DNA of 64,000 bases, taken from positions 12,778,194 to 12,842,193 of the forward strand of contig NC_092200.1 of the NCBI RefSeq assembly GCF_043641665.1, given 5' to 3'. Every line of letters starts with the position of its first letter. Within the stretch, counting starts at the first letter, position 1. The translations under genes were made by a program, and so were the position numbers. Of this stretch, positions 53,082-64,000 are shown in pieces. The stretch comes from Enoplosus armatus. Its lineage: Eukaryota; Chordata; Actinopteri; Centrarchiformes; Enoplosidae. Below the pieces are notes generated by a model. That model was not told the origin of the DNA, searched no databases, and saw nothing but the letters and a program-made list of their open reading frames with translations.

Positions 53082-55796
53082 GAAGGTTTTTGCTCCGTTA
53101 TTATCAGTGATGTAGTTTAGTGTTTACAACACATTGTTTGCCCAATGGTCATGTCTAAAATGCCACAAATGCCACAAATGCCACTAAGTCACTGTTTTAA
53201 CAACAACCTACTGCACATTTGGTTTAAATGAGGTCAAGCAATTAGTGTATTATGGGTACAGTAAGAATGTTGTGGCCTTCTGCATTCCTGGGTGGATCTT
53301 ACAGTATCCAGTTTACCTGTGGTTTAGATGCACCTGTACTTGTCATGACAGAACAATGAACTTGAAGCTTGAGGCAATGAAACTGAAGCTTTTAAAGCAA
53401 CAGGTTCCTCCTATCCTGACAAACAATTTCAATTAGGTGTATTCAAAACACACCCAGCACATGGGGAAGAAACACTAGCCATGTTTGTATTTTCACATTG
53501 TTGTTTTGTGGTAGCTGACTGAAATAGAGAACTCCACTATCTCTGCTGCAGAGTGCAGCACTGTGTGAAAAGCTACAGATTTCAGCTTTAAATCCAATTC
53601 AGACTAATTCAGTTATAAAGTTACTGGTTGATAGCCACTATAGTCAGAATGTCTTGGAGAGCAGAGACCATTACTGCTGTGGAAAACATCTTCCATCACT
53701 TGAAAATGTACTTACTTAAATCTTAACTTACTAGTAAGTATTGAAAGCATAATAAAGCCAGTCACTGAAACACTTAAATAGAGATGTCCAAGTGAAGCCT
53801 TGGGCCAGACCTATGTAGGATTCTCCTGATCAGCTACTGCTTGGTTTTGAATGAAATATATGAATCCCTTACTTTATGAAGGTTGTATTTATCTCTATCT
53901 CTATCATTAGCAATGTTATACTATAATTTTGATTTTATGCCTAAGCAAATTATTGTCACACAAATACATAAATACACTCATCCACAGAAGTTGATTTGCA
54001 GTTATGTATCTGACTATTCAAGTCATTGCATACTTTTTCAACCAGTCAGTTATTTAATAAACCAAGCAACCATTTCCTCTCACTCACATGTCCTTCCTTT
54101 CCTTCTGAGTAACCATGTTTTTAAAACCCTCATTCAACCAATTCCAAACAGCAGCATTTGTCCTTGACTCAACTTGTTTACGTATTTTTATGCTTTGGAA
54201 TGAACGCCATCTCTGTTTATCAGTTATGGGTTTGTCACATGACTTTAATACTGGCTGCTTTGTTTTCAGATGGACGTTTGGGTACTGATGTCACATGAAC
54301 GGCATGTATCTCCACACTGTATATGCTGTGTTTATTTTATTTAGACATTAAAGATGACTCCCTATTGTAACATTGACATTTGAGTGTAATGGGGAAAATG
54401 TTGGTGCTGGAATATTATTTTGTTGGTTTTATAAAATGTGTGGATGCACAAGAAGATTAAAAATGTGTTCTTAGAAGTTCACACATGATCAATATGATAA
54501 CTGAACAGACATCATATCTCCTACTTCAGTGCTGTGAGCAACAGTTAGCTCATCTGTTCCTGTTTGGTCCTTTTATTCACAGTGAACCTGAAGTACTCCC
54601 TCCATGTCACACAGCACCCTTCAGCTGAATCTCAGGTGCTGGATGTGTGAAACCTGCAAATCTGCATGTGAAGACTGATATAGGACATTCCCGTTTTCTA
54701 TGAACCACGTGTATAATGTTACCTCATGTGAGCATAAAACATCTCAATAACTTAGCTCACAATACAACACATACACAACCCACCGTTATACTACTGTTAT
54801 AATACATAACTAAACATGAACAGCTGTTGCAAACAAAGTAAAGTTGGGTGTGACCAGTAACTAATACCATTTATCTGCTTTCACATAAGACCAGTTTCCT
54901 CATTTTTGATGGCACTCCCCTTACTGACCCTGCAATTGGTTCATCTGCACACAAATAGGAAGTCAACTGCTGTGTGGGATTTTTATCAAGTTTACTGCAG
55001 GCGGAAATAACCTCAATCTTGTTCCACTTAGCGAGGGACAACCCTGTCCTGCAAGCTGCAGTGTTTCAAAGGTTTAGCCCTCCTAGGACAGGCTATTTCT
55101 ACAAGGATAGTGGTGACAGACAGAACCACGGGGACGTCGACAGGTTTCAATGGGCAGATGTGGACAAGTTTCAGTGCCTGGGACGTATCTCACATTCATG
55201 CTGAAGGATCTGGCTGAGGACATCTTTCAGGGTTGAGAGCATGTGCTAGGTTCTTTGAGGACTTCTTGGAGGACTGTGGATAACCTGTCGGTCTGTTTTG
55301 GTTTGATTTGAACACAGGACGCTCAGGAAATTCAGCAAGCACAATCACCAGTAGAGGGCACCATTTGACAACATACAGGAAGTATTATTATTCCTCTGAT
55401 GTTTTATAGTAGTGATACTGCATTACTGCAAGACCACTTAGCCAATAACTAAGTAATTCTTCTCTTAGTACATTACTTTTGTGTTTTGTTTTTGTTTCAA
55501 CAGCAGTCTACAAGTACTTGGAGATAATATACAAATTAAAGTAACTAATGTAATAATATTGTAGACATACTCAAACACACAGGGATCCACTTTCAATTGG
55601 TTGAAACTTTCAACTGTCACTAGATTCTGGGTAACTTAAGAGGAAATAAATGAAAAAAAAAAAAGCATGATTAATTATTAACTACAGATGAGAGGCCCAA
55701 CCTGATCAGCTGACTTGAACAAGGAAGTTGCTCAGAGAAAATAGAAACCTGTCTGGTTACTCTTGTGTTTGGAAAACCTTTGACTTGCAAAGAGAA
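53082..55796. other. Upstream flank of the galactosyltransferase gene
   Basis: This 2.7-kb stretch should hold the promoter and any 5' UTR exon, but no TATA box or CpG cluster stands out. The CTCF-like site at 55348 is the only named motif. A triple ATGCCACAA repeat lies just to the left, near 53159-53184. Confidence 0.5.
55348..55361 (+). promoter_or_regulatory. CTCF-like core motif
   Basis: CCAGTAGAGGGCAC fits the vertebrate CTCF core pattern (CCASYAGRKGGCRS) at every position. It lies about 0.5 kb upstream of the galactosyltransferase start codon, a plausible place for an insulator or promoter-proximal loop anchor. A match to one motif is weak evidence of occupancy. Confidence 0.4.
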
Positions 55797-55829
55797 ATGC
55801 AGGTAGCAGAGCAGTACGAGAGCTGTTGA
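55797..55829 (+). other. Possible upstream ORF before the galactosyltransferase start
   Basis: An ATG with G at -3 opens a ten-codon frame that ends in TGA 14 bases before the ATG at 55844. If this stretch is in the mRNA it could lower translation or favour re-initiation at one of the two downstream ATGs. The sequence ATGCAG at 55797-55802 also resembles a 3' splice site, in which case part of the uORF would be intronic. The transcript start is not visible. Confidence 0.3.
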
Positions 55830-55843
55830 GCATACAGAGCTCA

Positions 55844-57783
55844 ATGTCAGGGCTGGCAAAAATGCTGAAAAATCTCTTTAACCTACTGGCAATTTTTGCT
55901 TTGTTCAGTCTGGCGTGTTTTGTTGTGCTCACATTCTACAGCAAAAGCAACACTTTAACTTTTTTCGCGAAGTCATATTATGTGGCAAATGAAAACGACA
56001 CCCTTTCCTCTGTGATAAAAGAACGTGTCCACGAGCTGTGGGAAATGAAGACTGACGCCCCAAAAGCCAGCCAAGAGATGATACCGACACTAGTCCCAAA
56101 GAACAAGACTTTGGGACCCTGCCCTGACACCCCTCCAAGACTTGTGGGTCCCCTCCGCGTGGAGTTTAATTCCAAAAGGACTTTGGATGAGGTGAGAAAG
56201 GAGATCAGCTCTCCTCTTCAGCAGGGAGGACGGTACAGGCCACCAGACTGTATCTCCAAACAGAAGGTAAGTGAATCAATAGAGAGACAAATGGACAAAT
56301 GAACAGAATAGTGAAAGCAGAGATAAAACAATAACAGGTTTGGAACAGTTTACCATGATTTTAGAATCTGAGTGAATAGTACATCAATAGTACTGTAGTA
56401 TTTGTTTAATGTGTATAAACAATAATAACTTAACTTGCATTTAAGTTTCTAATGTAGCACAGGAGAAGTATATTGTTATCATCATTTTGCTAGTCTGGAA
56501 ATACATTGTTAACTTTAGTGGGATTTAAAGCATAACGCATTTTTACATGATATTTATACTTTAATCTTATTTCATTTCATTTGTGTTTTGTCTTTTTTAA
56601 ATTGAATCTAAATTGAAAAATCTGAATGACATCAAAAGTGAAAACTAATTTTTTAAGTACTATGTGAACTCACTCACAAAAAACTTTTGTGCTCAAAATA
56701 TGACTACACCACATTCTGCTATTCACTGCTAACAGACTTACTGTCAGTATAAGGTTTTTTTTTTTCAATTTATAATTTTTAGTTTCAAAAACCTGTAAAC
56801 ATGTACACTACCTAGGCAAACCAATAATAGCATACTAGAAAATAGTATCGAAGGTTATGTAGTGCAAGACATATAACAATAATAAAAAGGAAAGATTATA
56901 GAAATAAAACAAGATAGAACTAAATGAATTATAAAATAAAGCAATAACAAATACATCAGAGGAGTTACAGAGGTGAGCTGCGGGATAACAAAGACAGGTC
57001 ACTGGGAGTCCAATCTGGGAACTGATAGTATAAGGGTTATAACGAAAAAACACTAAAGCCTAAATGACTCTCTGCATTCATGTTAAAGCAAACTCACTTA
57101 TCTCACTTGTTAAGGTGGCGATCATCATCCCATTCCGAAATCGCCATGAGCACCTGAATCACTGGCTGTATTACCTCCACCCTATATTGATGCGTCAGCA
57201 GTTGGACTACGGTGTGTATGTCATCAACCAGGATGGAGAGGGAGTGTTCAACCGGGCCAAACTGATGAATGCAGGCTATGTTGAGGCACTGAAGGAATAT
57301 GATTATGAGTGCTTCGTCTTCTCCGACATAGATCTGGTTCCTATAGATGACCGTAACCTCTATAGATGTTTTAACAATCCCCGACACTTGGCTGTGGCTA
57401 TGGACAAATTTAACTTCCGATTACCCTATAACACCTACTTTGGTGGGGTTTCCTCATTGTCCAAGGAGCAATACTTGAAGATTAACGGCTTCCCAAACAC
57501 TTACTGGGGCTGGGGTGGCGAGGATGACGATATCTACAGGCGAATTTTCTTCCGTGGAATGTCCATTTCTCGACCTGACTCGGTGTTGGGAAAGTACAAA
57601 ATGATCAAGCATGAGAGAGACTTGCACAATGAGCCTAACCCAAAGAATCCTGGCAAACTGACCAAAACCCAGTGGAACATGGATAAAGATGGAATTAATT
57701 CCCTCAATTACAAAGTCAAGGAGATTGTGAAGGATGTGCTGTACACTTTTATCAATGTGGATATTCAGGCTCCGCCAAGCTGA
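55844..57783 (+). CDS. b4galt1l: Beta-1,4-galactosyltransferase, B4GALT1-like (two exons)
   Basis: Joined exons 55844-56266 and 57115-57783 encode 363 residues. The family transfers galactose from UDP-Gal to terminal GlcNAc on glycoproteins and glycolipids in the trans-Golgi. Seen: a short cytosolic tail, a signal anchor at about residues 11-32, a stem with sequons at N51 and N87, then the catalytic domain from about residue 93. C93/C136 and C207/C226 match the two B4GALT1 disulfides. D212-I-D214 is the DxD metal motif. Y249 before FGGVS matches the donor-selecting tyrosine. WGWGGEDDD lies at 272-280. M304 and H307 match the other manganese ligands. QQLDYG, RGMSISRP and the lack of the B4GALT2-type insertion before C207 favour the B4GALT1 clade. 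An in-frame stop at 55781 puts the start at 55844 or at the second ATG, 55862, which has an A at -3. At 363 residues it is slightly shorter than human B4GALT1 (about 398), mostly in the stem. No frameshift or missing key residue is seen. The symbol is tentative: the family is certain, the paralogue is not. Confidence 0.95.
56267..57114 (+). other. Single phase-0 intron of the galactosyltransferase gene
   Basis: The 848-base intron begins GTAAGT directly after the codons for Cys-Ile-Ser-Lys-Gln-Lys. It ends in a short pyrimidine-rich stretch and TTAAG just before the codons for Val-Ala-Ile-Ile-Ile-Pro-Phe. Joining the exons restores the uninterrupted family sequence, with conserved residues on both sides. 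The intron is AT-rich and contains a T-run near 56757-56765. No repeat or internal gene was recognised in it. Confidence 0.9.
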
Positions 57784-58370
57784 AGGAGCATGGAACCTAT
57801 TGACTATTTATTCATTGGTGTTTCACTCTCAAGACTCAAACAAGGTGGAGGTGGCACTCTACTGATTCAGTCTTGGGTGTGTCAGGTGTGGGCTTATGTC
57901 TGCAAACCTGTGAGCATGTGTGTGTGCGTGATTCCAAGTGAACATAAAGTGAGGGTAAACTTTCTGAAAATGACGTGAAATGTCTAGTTTTCTAATGTGC
58001 ACGATGCTGTTGTATTTTCTGTACAATGCAGTTACAACTTTTACTTTTTTTGTACTTGGCATTATTTTTACTGCAGGTGCTCACTGTGAATATGGAGAAT
58101 AAGATTCGAGAAAGGTGTACATTGAAATGGGAAAACCTGAGAAGGTACTTTTAGTTGAAACTTTTGATGAAACTTTTCAATTGATTCATAAGGATATTTA
58201 ACATTACAACTTTGTTACACAGTTCCTGAGACGTTTGACTGCTCTGGGTCAAGAATGAAAAAGGTGAATCTAATTTTGGTGGCACTGGTTGCGTTCTGCA
58301 CAGTCCAAACTGATGGCATATATGGCAACTATGGTCCAGCACTGTGCTTCCTCATGAACATCAAAACTAA

Positions 58371-58376
58371 ATTAAA
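58371..58376 (+). terminator. Candidate polyadenylation signal for the galactosyltransferase
   Basis: ATTAAA lies 588 bases after the TGA at 57781. It is the first common polyadenylation hexamer variant I noticed downstream. The stretch 57784-58370 would be the 3' UTR and holds no other recognised feature. Longer UTRs are possible. Confidence 0.35.
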
Positions 58377-59875
58377 TTTATAGTAACCGCACTAAGTTTT
58401 ATGTTTGCTTGTAAACTGGAATATCACTAACAACCATTATTTATCACACTATATACTATACTATATACTATATTCAGCAGATCTAGTTGTTAGTTGGTGT
58501 AGAACTGTGTTTCACCACCCCTCTAACAATGGAAAATATTCCTGGGTGTCAGTTACAGTTTTAATGTTTACTGGGGTGTATCAAGTTCTGCGTAAGACTT
58601 CTTGTTTCTTTTCTGGAAACAGGTACAGTTGGAGGCTTCAGGGGTCAGAGAAATATGAGCTGACTGGCCAGTCATGCAGTATTCTATAGCCCTCTAACCT
58701 GAACACACACACTGACAAACACAACCATACATATGTGGTGTATCCTCCAGCCTGCCCTACCTCCTAATTAAATTTTCAGCGTTGTTGCTCTAGTAAATGA
58801 GAGGCAACACAACACACTTTGAGGTGAGGGGGGTTAATGTTGAGCTCATGATGTTAAACTGTTTATTATCTGGTAATTACACTCAAGTGTTCAATAGGGG
58901 AATTAATTTAGGAAGTTACAGATACATACCAGTTGTGTGTCTCACAAAAGTTTCAGCGCAAATTCAGTTAAGTGAAAATGTTAATTCAAGATTGAGTACT
59001 ATATTCAAGCCATTGTGCTGTGTATCAGTCAATTTCAGTCATCTCGTGATTCATAATTTAATCCATATTCTATTTTGCTGCTCACAAGCTCTCATTCAGT
59101 TTGGAACTTAATTAGATATCTTGTTTCCTGTTGTTTTATCATTTCAAAGTCAGAACATGCGCGTGTTGGTCCTTTATACTTTAACCAGATTTGCATGTTT
59201 GACTTTCTGCGGGGCTAAAAGCTTCACTCAGCACCACACTGTGCCGCGTGCTGTTGTCTTCACGGTGTACCAAACTGATCGGCTCATTCACTGAGTCAAA
59301 AGCCTGTCTGTTGATGAATTATTGACAAGCAGGAGGATTGCGCAACATCACCCTGAGAGGAGCTGGGGCATCCTACAGGAGACAGCGAGAGAACTGAGGG
59401 AGGATAGAGGACGAAGCAAAAACAACAGCAACACAGAGAGGGGAATACACAGAGAGGAAAAATGGTGGTGGTGGCGGGGGCTTTGCATGAGGTTGCAGAG
59501 GTGAAAAACAGTGCTACAGAGTGAAACCTTTACATGAGGAATTGATGTGTTTAGAGGATGTGTGCTAAAGGTCAGTCTCCTTTTCTTGATGCTCCTGTTG
59601 ATGGTTTATTAAAGGATGTTTACACTCTGACATTAAGGGTGAGGCTTTGAGTGTGTTTGCATAAGCAAAAACAACTGAATTTGTGTCTGAGACCAGAGTA
59701 TATTTGCATGTGCATTTCAACATGTAGGTTAGTGAGTGTGTTTTTATTTGTATAAATGTATTACTGCACCAGTTCAACTCTAGTCACGTCTCTCACACAC
59801 TGTGTCACCACCACCAAACACTCTCCCATCCTCCTTCCTGCCCAGCCCCCTCTTTTCATTGGTTGACCTAGTGGA

Positions 59876-59889
59876 GTTACTATGGCAAC
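59876..59889 (+). promoter_or_regulatory. RFX X-box-like motif next to a CCAAT box
   Basis: GTTACTATGGCAAC matches the palindromic X-box (GTNRCC-N2-RGYAAC) with one mismatch. It follows ATTGGTTGACC, an inverted CCAAT box, 15-20 bases upstream. This pair is typical of promoters of ciliary or neuronal genes. No adjacent coding exon was recognised. Confidence 0.35.
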
Positions 59890-60454
59890 GAGTGTAGAGA
59901 GGCTGCCATGCAGAATGTGGGGTACAGCTTTTGAATGGTGCTTAGGGCTCCATCACACATGCACTCATGTGTGTTTATCAGGGCAGGGAAACCCTACCTA
60001 CTATCAAGATATCATATTTTAGAAACATCAGTGTGACCTTTGCTCTGCTCTTTCCATGCAAACATTTTTCTCCACCAGCATCTGTAATGTAGAGGGTCGT
60101 TCTGTGGAGGGCTTCTTGTAGTTAATATTCTGTTTTATCTTCTATAAGATAAATGGCTATCTACTATACTACGGTGTATATGAACACCTTATCATTTTAT
60201 CATATCTCTTAAGTCAAAGTTTCATAGGAGCTGTAGTTGAATACTAACACAATATAGCTTTGTTAAAATGACATCAGTTTTTCTAACTCAAACAGCAGTA
60301 GATGCCGATTTAGCTTGGAATATGGAAAAAAGATTCTTAGTATCATGTTTTAGCTCTTTAGAAAGACTGCTGAAACTAACTACTTACAACACACTAATAA
60401 TTGATGATACACATTAATTGCATGTACATTCATACGTCAGCACATATGCTACCC

Positions 60455-60746
60455 TAAAGCAAGACTATGTAACTTTTGAAAGCAGAAACAGCACATTCAC
60501 AGTCTTAAAACTCACCCTTGTTCAATTTATTACACTCATGGGTTTTGCCACTTCACTTGGTCTGGTAGAGTAGTGGCTAATGCTATCAAACATTAGGGAG
60601 ATATTGCTGTGACTGACATTACTGAGTCAGTTTGCTGATCCAGTGACTCTTCTTGTGTTACAATTACACTACATTTTAGTATACCATTATCCCATTACTG
60701 CTACATGTGGCGTCCTGTTCATCAAAAGTTACATAGTCTAGCTTAA
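60455..60746. mobile_element. MITE with 18-bp perfect inverted ends
   Basis: AGACTATGTAACTTTTGA at 60462-60479 is perfectly inverted at 60722-60739. Pairing continues imperfectly outward for about seven more bases on each side, giving an element of about 290 bp with no ORF. Similar ATGTAACTTTT ends are common in fish genomes as non-autonomous DNA transposons, possibly hAT-type. Target-site duplication is unclear. Confidence 0.75.
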
Positions 60747-61197
60747 AGCTTCATTTAAGGGCACTGAAGCTCTGAAGCCAGACAAACCCTTACTCACACT
60801 CACAATAAATCTCCCACTTTTTCTTCACGCATTTCTTCCTCACTCCCTCCCTTGTTCTCTTCTCTTCAGTGGTTTGTATTAGAACGTCTTGTTCGGCCCG
60901 AACTAAATCCTCCCTGTTGAGCATTTATACCAGATTTATGCACCAAAACAAACATGTGCACACAGGCACAAACATGGCTCACAATCAGGATAAGTGTCCA
61001 CGTCCAGCAGCCAAGCAGCAGCAGATTAATGATGAGATCAGCCGGCATATACACACACATGCACCAGCACGCACCATTCTCACTGTCAGCATCACTAGCT
61101 TTGAACTGGTGGGCTGGTACAAGTGAGTGTTATGGTCTTACGTAAGGCTTTTACATAAACCTCAGCGTGCAGAAACGAGTGAGAGAGCTGGATAGAA

Positions 61198-61201
61198 GTG
61201 T

Positions 61202-61232
<31 letters not shown>

Positions 61233-61233
61233 G
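61198..61233 (+). repeat. (TG)n joined to an 18-G run
   Basis: A TG tract runs directly into 18 consecutive G at 61216-61233. The two parts favour Z-DNA and G-quadruplex structure respectively. The exact G count is prone to sequencing error. Confidence 0.9.
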
Positions 61234-64000
61234 TTGCTGCACCATTACAAAGGGGATTCGCACTGCACCAAATCCTACTCCCACTACACATGCATGCGCA
61301 CCCACACCACAACAACATATGAGCTTTCTACAGCAACATGTGTCTTCCTCGAAACAATGAGACCCTCCCTTTCATCCATATTCAGGACACACAGACACAC
61401 ACAGCTTCCATATCCACACGCATCAGCTGTGCATCAGCTGCCTGTCTTTGTCGTCATATTGGCTGTCTGTCCCGGTCTCTACGCATCTTTTCCCACGAGA
61501 GACCAACAGCAGACAATGACACATCCATCAGGCTTTCATCTCAGCAATCAATAAACTGTATTGATAACCTATTGCTCCCAAGCCACGCAGACCTCTCTCC
61601 AAGTGCTACACCATCAACAAAAATGGCATCAACAAAAGCATCTCTGTTTCTCACCCTCTCTCCCACCCAACCTACTCCTCGGGGATTCAAGCCACCAAGA
61701 TGTGGGGGTGGAAAGATGGAGGAGGGAGAGTGGAGGAGATAAAGGCTCTATCTATCTTGTGTTGCTCTAATTATATACAAAGCCTCTGACATTAAGTGTG
61801 TTGATTCTTATATAAATGTGGTTACAAAGAGTCAGGAGCTCACCTATCAGCGCAAACAGTTTTATTCATTAAATAAGAAAAGTGGAAAGATTTCACACTG
61901 GGAACAGACAGACGGTAACAAAAAAGAAGGAAAACATAATGTGCTTTTCATTGCAAGGAATGACCATTTGTAATCAGAAAGAAAAGAGAGTAAAGTATCA
62001 GTCTGGAAAGAAATACAAGGAACTGAGCCAAAGTGGCAATATGGCAGCCTCTGTGGGTGATGTCATCACTGTGTGTATGCCAGTGCAACAAATAAAGGTA
62101 CCCAAAGGTTCAGCTTACTAATACTTGGAAGAAGCGGAGAAACAACTTCTATTTACACACTAAACTGCGACAGGTGGGACATCAGCCAAGGAGGACGCCA
62201 TATTTAAACAAAATCTGTTAAACACATTATCATGATAACGATCACTTCTTGTCCAGTTCATACTTCCCCACTCTCTCTCAATCTTAACATTAATATAATT
62301 TGATTGGTGATAGTGTGGCTTCCCATTCATAGAGTAAAATCATAGTTTTTGGAGGCTGTTTTGGTCAACAATCCATAAGCATCACCACTGCTGTTTGAAG
62401 AAAATATTCTTTTTTTTTTTACCCAGAATACTTTGAATGATTAGATTGTTGACCATCTCAATCACCCCAAAAGTTACCTCGTGTCACCATCCATCGAATC
62501 ACCCTTTTGTAAATCAGCACTACATGAAGGGAGAAAGGAAGTGATTGCATAATAAATCAAAAGAGAAACGAGCACAGTGTAGGCAGATTAAAACATGAAT
62601 GGACATAATCATTCTCTGCTCTCCAAGTGATCTTTAGTCTGCCCTTTTATCATTGGGTGAGAAACACACTCACTGCAGACCTGGGCTCAGGTTACCCCAT
62701 GGCCTGTCCTACGCTACACCATCAGGTGGCTGAAAAGGTATCTGAAACTGGAGCAGCGTTGTGGATCAATCATCACATTCTAAATGAGAAGGAAAGCTAT
62801 CACGAACTAGAATGACCCTCAAGTGTCATTGGTACCCTTGTGGTGAGGATTAGAGAAAACTTGCATCATCTCAAATCGATCTTGTCCTATGAAAACCCCT
62901 CTCTTTAACTGAAGGGTAGGGAACACTCTGCTCCCTGTAACTTGTCTCACTGAATCACTGACAAAGGCCTTTTAGGGCTGCAATACACCCCCTCATTCTT
63001 AAAACAAGTGGTGCTTTGCGAGGCTGCAACACTGTGCAGCAGTCTGTCTTCATTTTTCAGAGCATGGGGGACTTAGAAAACAGTAAACTCCACTATTTGT
63101 CTTTGCCCCCACAAAAGAGGGACAAAGAGGAAAACAGACCAACACAGGAAAATATATGCTGACCAGTGACCTACAATGATGTCAAGCTACATTCAGATTC
63201 GCACACAGCTGCAGTGGCTCCTAGAATGAAGTTGTACCATGTTTATTAGTACAACAGCCAGGAGAAGAAGGGTGAAGGACTCTAAACTGGTTTAGCATTA
63301 GTCCCAAAATGTTACTTTGTATTTTAAGCTGAGATCCAGCTAATCACATGACTCTTTCTCTGAAACACTGTCAGAATTTCCTTGTCTTTTTTTAGGTGGG
63401 GGTCACAGCCTATTTAGAAAACACTTGCAGGCTTGACAGCAAGGATGCCTCCCTGCCATCCACTTACATCAACCTGTACAGTATGTACAGTATGTAGAGA
63501 AGAACAGAAAGAAGAGCATTAAGAACCTGGTGCGATCACAGTTTAAGATCCGTGCAGTATGACTTAGGAAGAAGAAGCCTATAAAAACAGTATGAAATCC
63601 AGTGAAGAAGAAAGTACTAACTTGAAAAAATTGGTTGTTTATGCATGTGTCCTTAGAGAAGACAGTCATCCAGTGTAGCTACAAAGACAGTGCCAAAGGC
63701 TGAACAGTGTGTGTAACTAAGATCATTCAGTATTAGATGTTGTTCCCTGACCTTTGTGCCTTGTATGTGTGGCACTGCATGCGGAGAGGGAGAGAAAATG
63801 TTTGCAAGTATGATTTTGTATGCGTATGTGTTTTTCTGTGTATTGAAGCGTCAGTGCAAGGGATCCCTCCAGGTCGAGTATTGCGATAGTTTTGCAGGTT
63901 TCCATTGGTAATTCAACATTTGTAAATCCCAGAGATTGAAATCCTATGGATGTTATTTCGGGTGATGTGGTGGGGTGCAAGTGAGATCCAAGTGCAACAG

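Larger units (their letters stand above)
58377..64000. other. Downstream gene-poor region
   Basis: No gene was recognised past the galactosyltransferase apart from the MITE, the X-box patch and the TG/G run. Octamers occur at 59189-59196 and 59702-59709. The stretch 61.8-64.0 kb is unique AT-rich DNA with nothing I can name. Confidence 0.55.

Noticed and set aside
54974..55204. 76-codon frame upstream of the galactosyltransferase
   Set aside because: No family recognised; the first codon is not ATG and it is not continuous with the enzyme gene.
55826..55843. Extension of exon 1 to a TTG start
   Set aside because: TTG is not a normal vertebrate start; the first in-frame ATG is at 55844.
57064..57114. 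N-terminal 17 codons of the open frame before exon 2
   Set aside because: They are intron sequence: the TTAAG acceptor at 57114 restores family homology, and no relative starts with these residues.

Overview
The window looks like nuclear DNA of a ray-finned (probably percomorph) fish. It is AT-rich and largely non-coding. It carries long CA/TG and CT/GA microsatellites and fragments of interspersed repeats that I recognise from teleost genomes: LINE 3' ends, short inverted-repeat MITEs and hAT/Harbinger-like pieces. The only clear gene has a vertebrate-type intron with GT-AG ends. I see no bacterial, organellar or viral genes, no operon, no CRISPR array and no rRNA. No tRNA gene was recognised, but weak tRNA or SINE heads could be missed by eye.

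Layout. Positions 1-47,000 are a gene-poor stretch of repeats, homopurine/homopyrimidine tracts and about a dozen AT-motif-rich blocks that resemble conserved non-coding elements (4.5, 6.7, 10.6, 11.4, 13.6, 16.4, 20.5, 23.6-24.2, 26.9, 31.7, 32.3, 36.6 and 40.9 kb). Octamer (POU-factor) motifs are several-fold more common than chance. At 47,135-47,445 a compact CpG-dense block ends, on the minus strand, in a good 5' splice site. This looks like the promoter and non-coding first exon of a gene transcribed leftward, with any coding exons far to the left or outside the window. From 47.8 to 53.1 kb there are several transposon remnants.

The one confident gene is at 55,844-57,783 (+). It encodes a beta-1,4-galactosyltransferase of the B4GALT1 type, 363 residues in two coding exons. 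Exon 1 gives the cytosolic tail, signal anchor and stem; exon 2 carries almost the whole catalytic domain without interruption. The metal-binding, donor-site and disulfide residues are all present, so it should be an active Golgi enzyme. The undivided catalytic exon is unusual, because mammalian B4GALT1 spreads this domain over several exons.

Positions 58.4-64 kb are again non-coding. They contain a well-preserved MITE at 60.46-60.75 kb and a CCAAT/X-box promoter-like patch near 59.86-59.89 kb.

I found no evidence of a new multi-gene system. The points most worth following are the two-exon galactosyltransferase, the leftward CpG promoter and the cluster of candidate regulatory elements.
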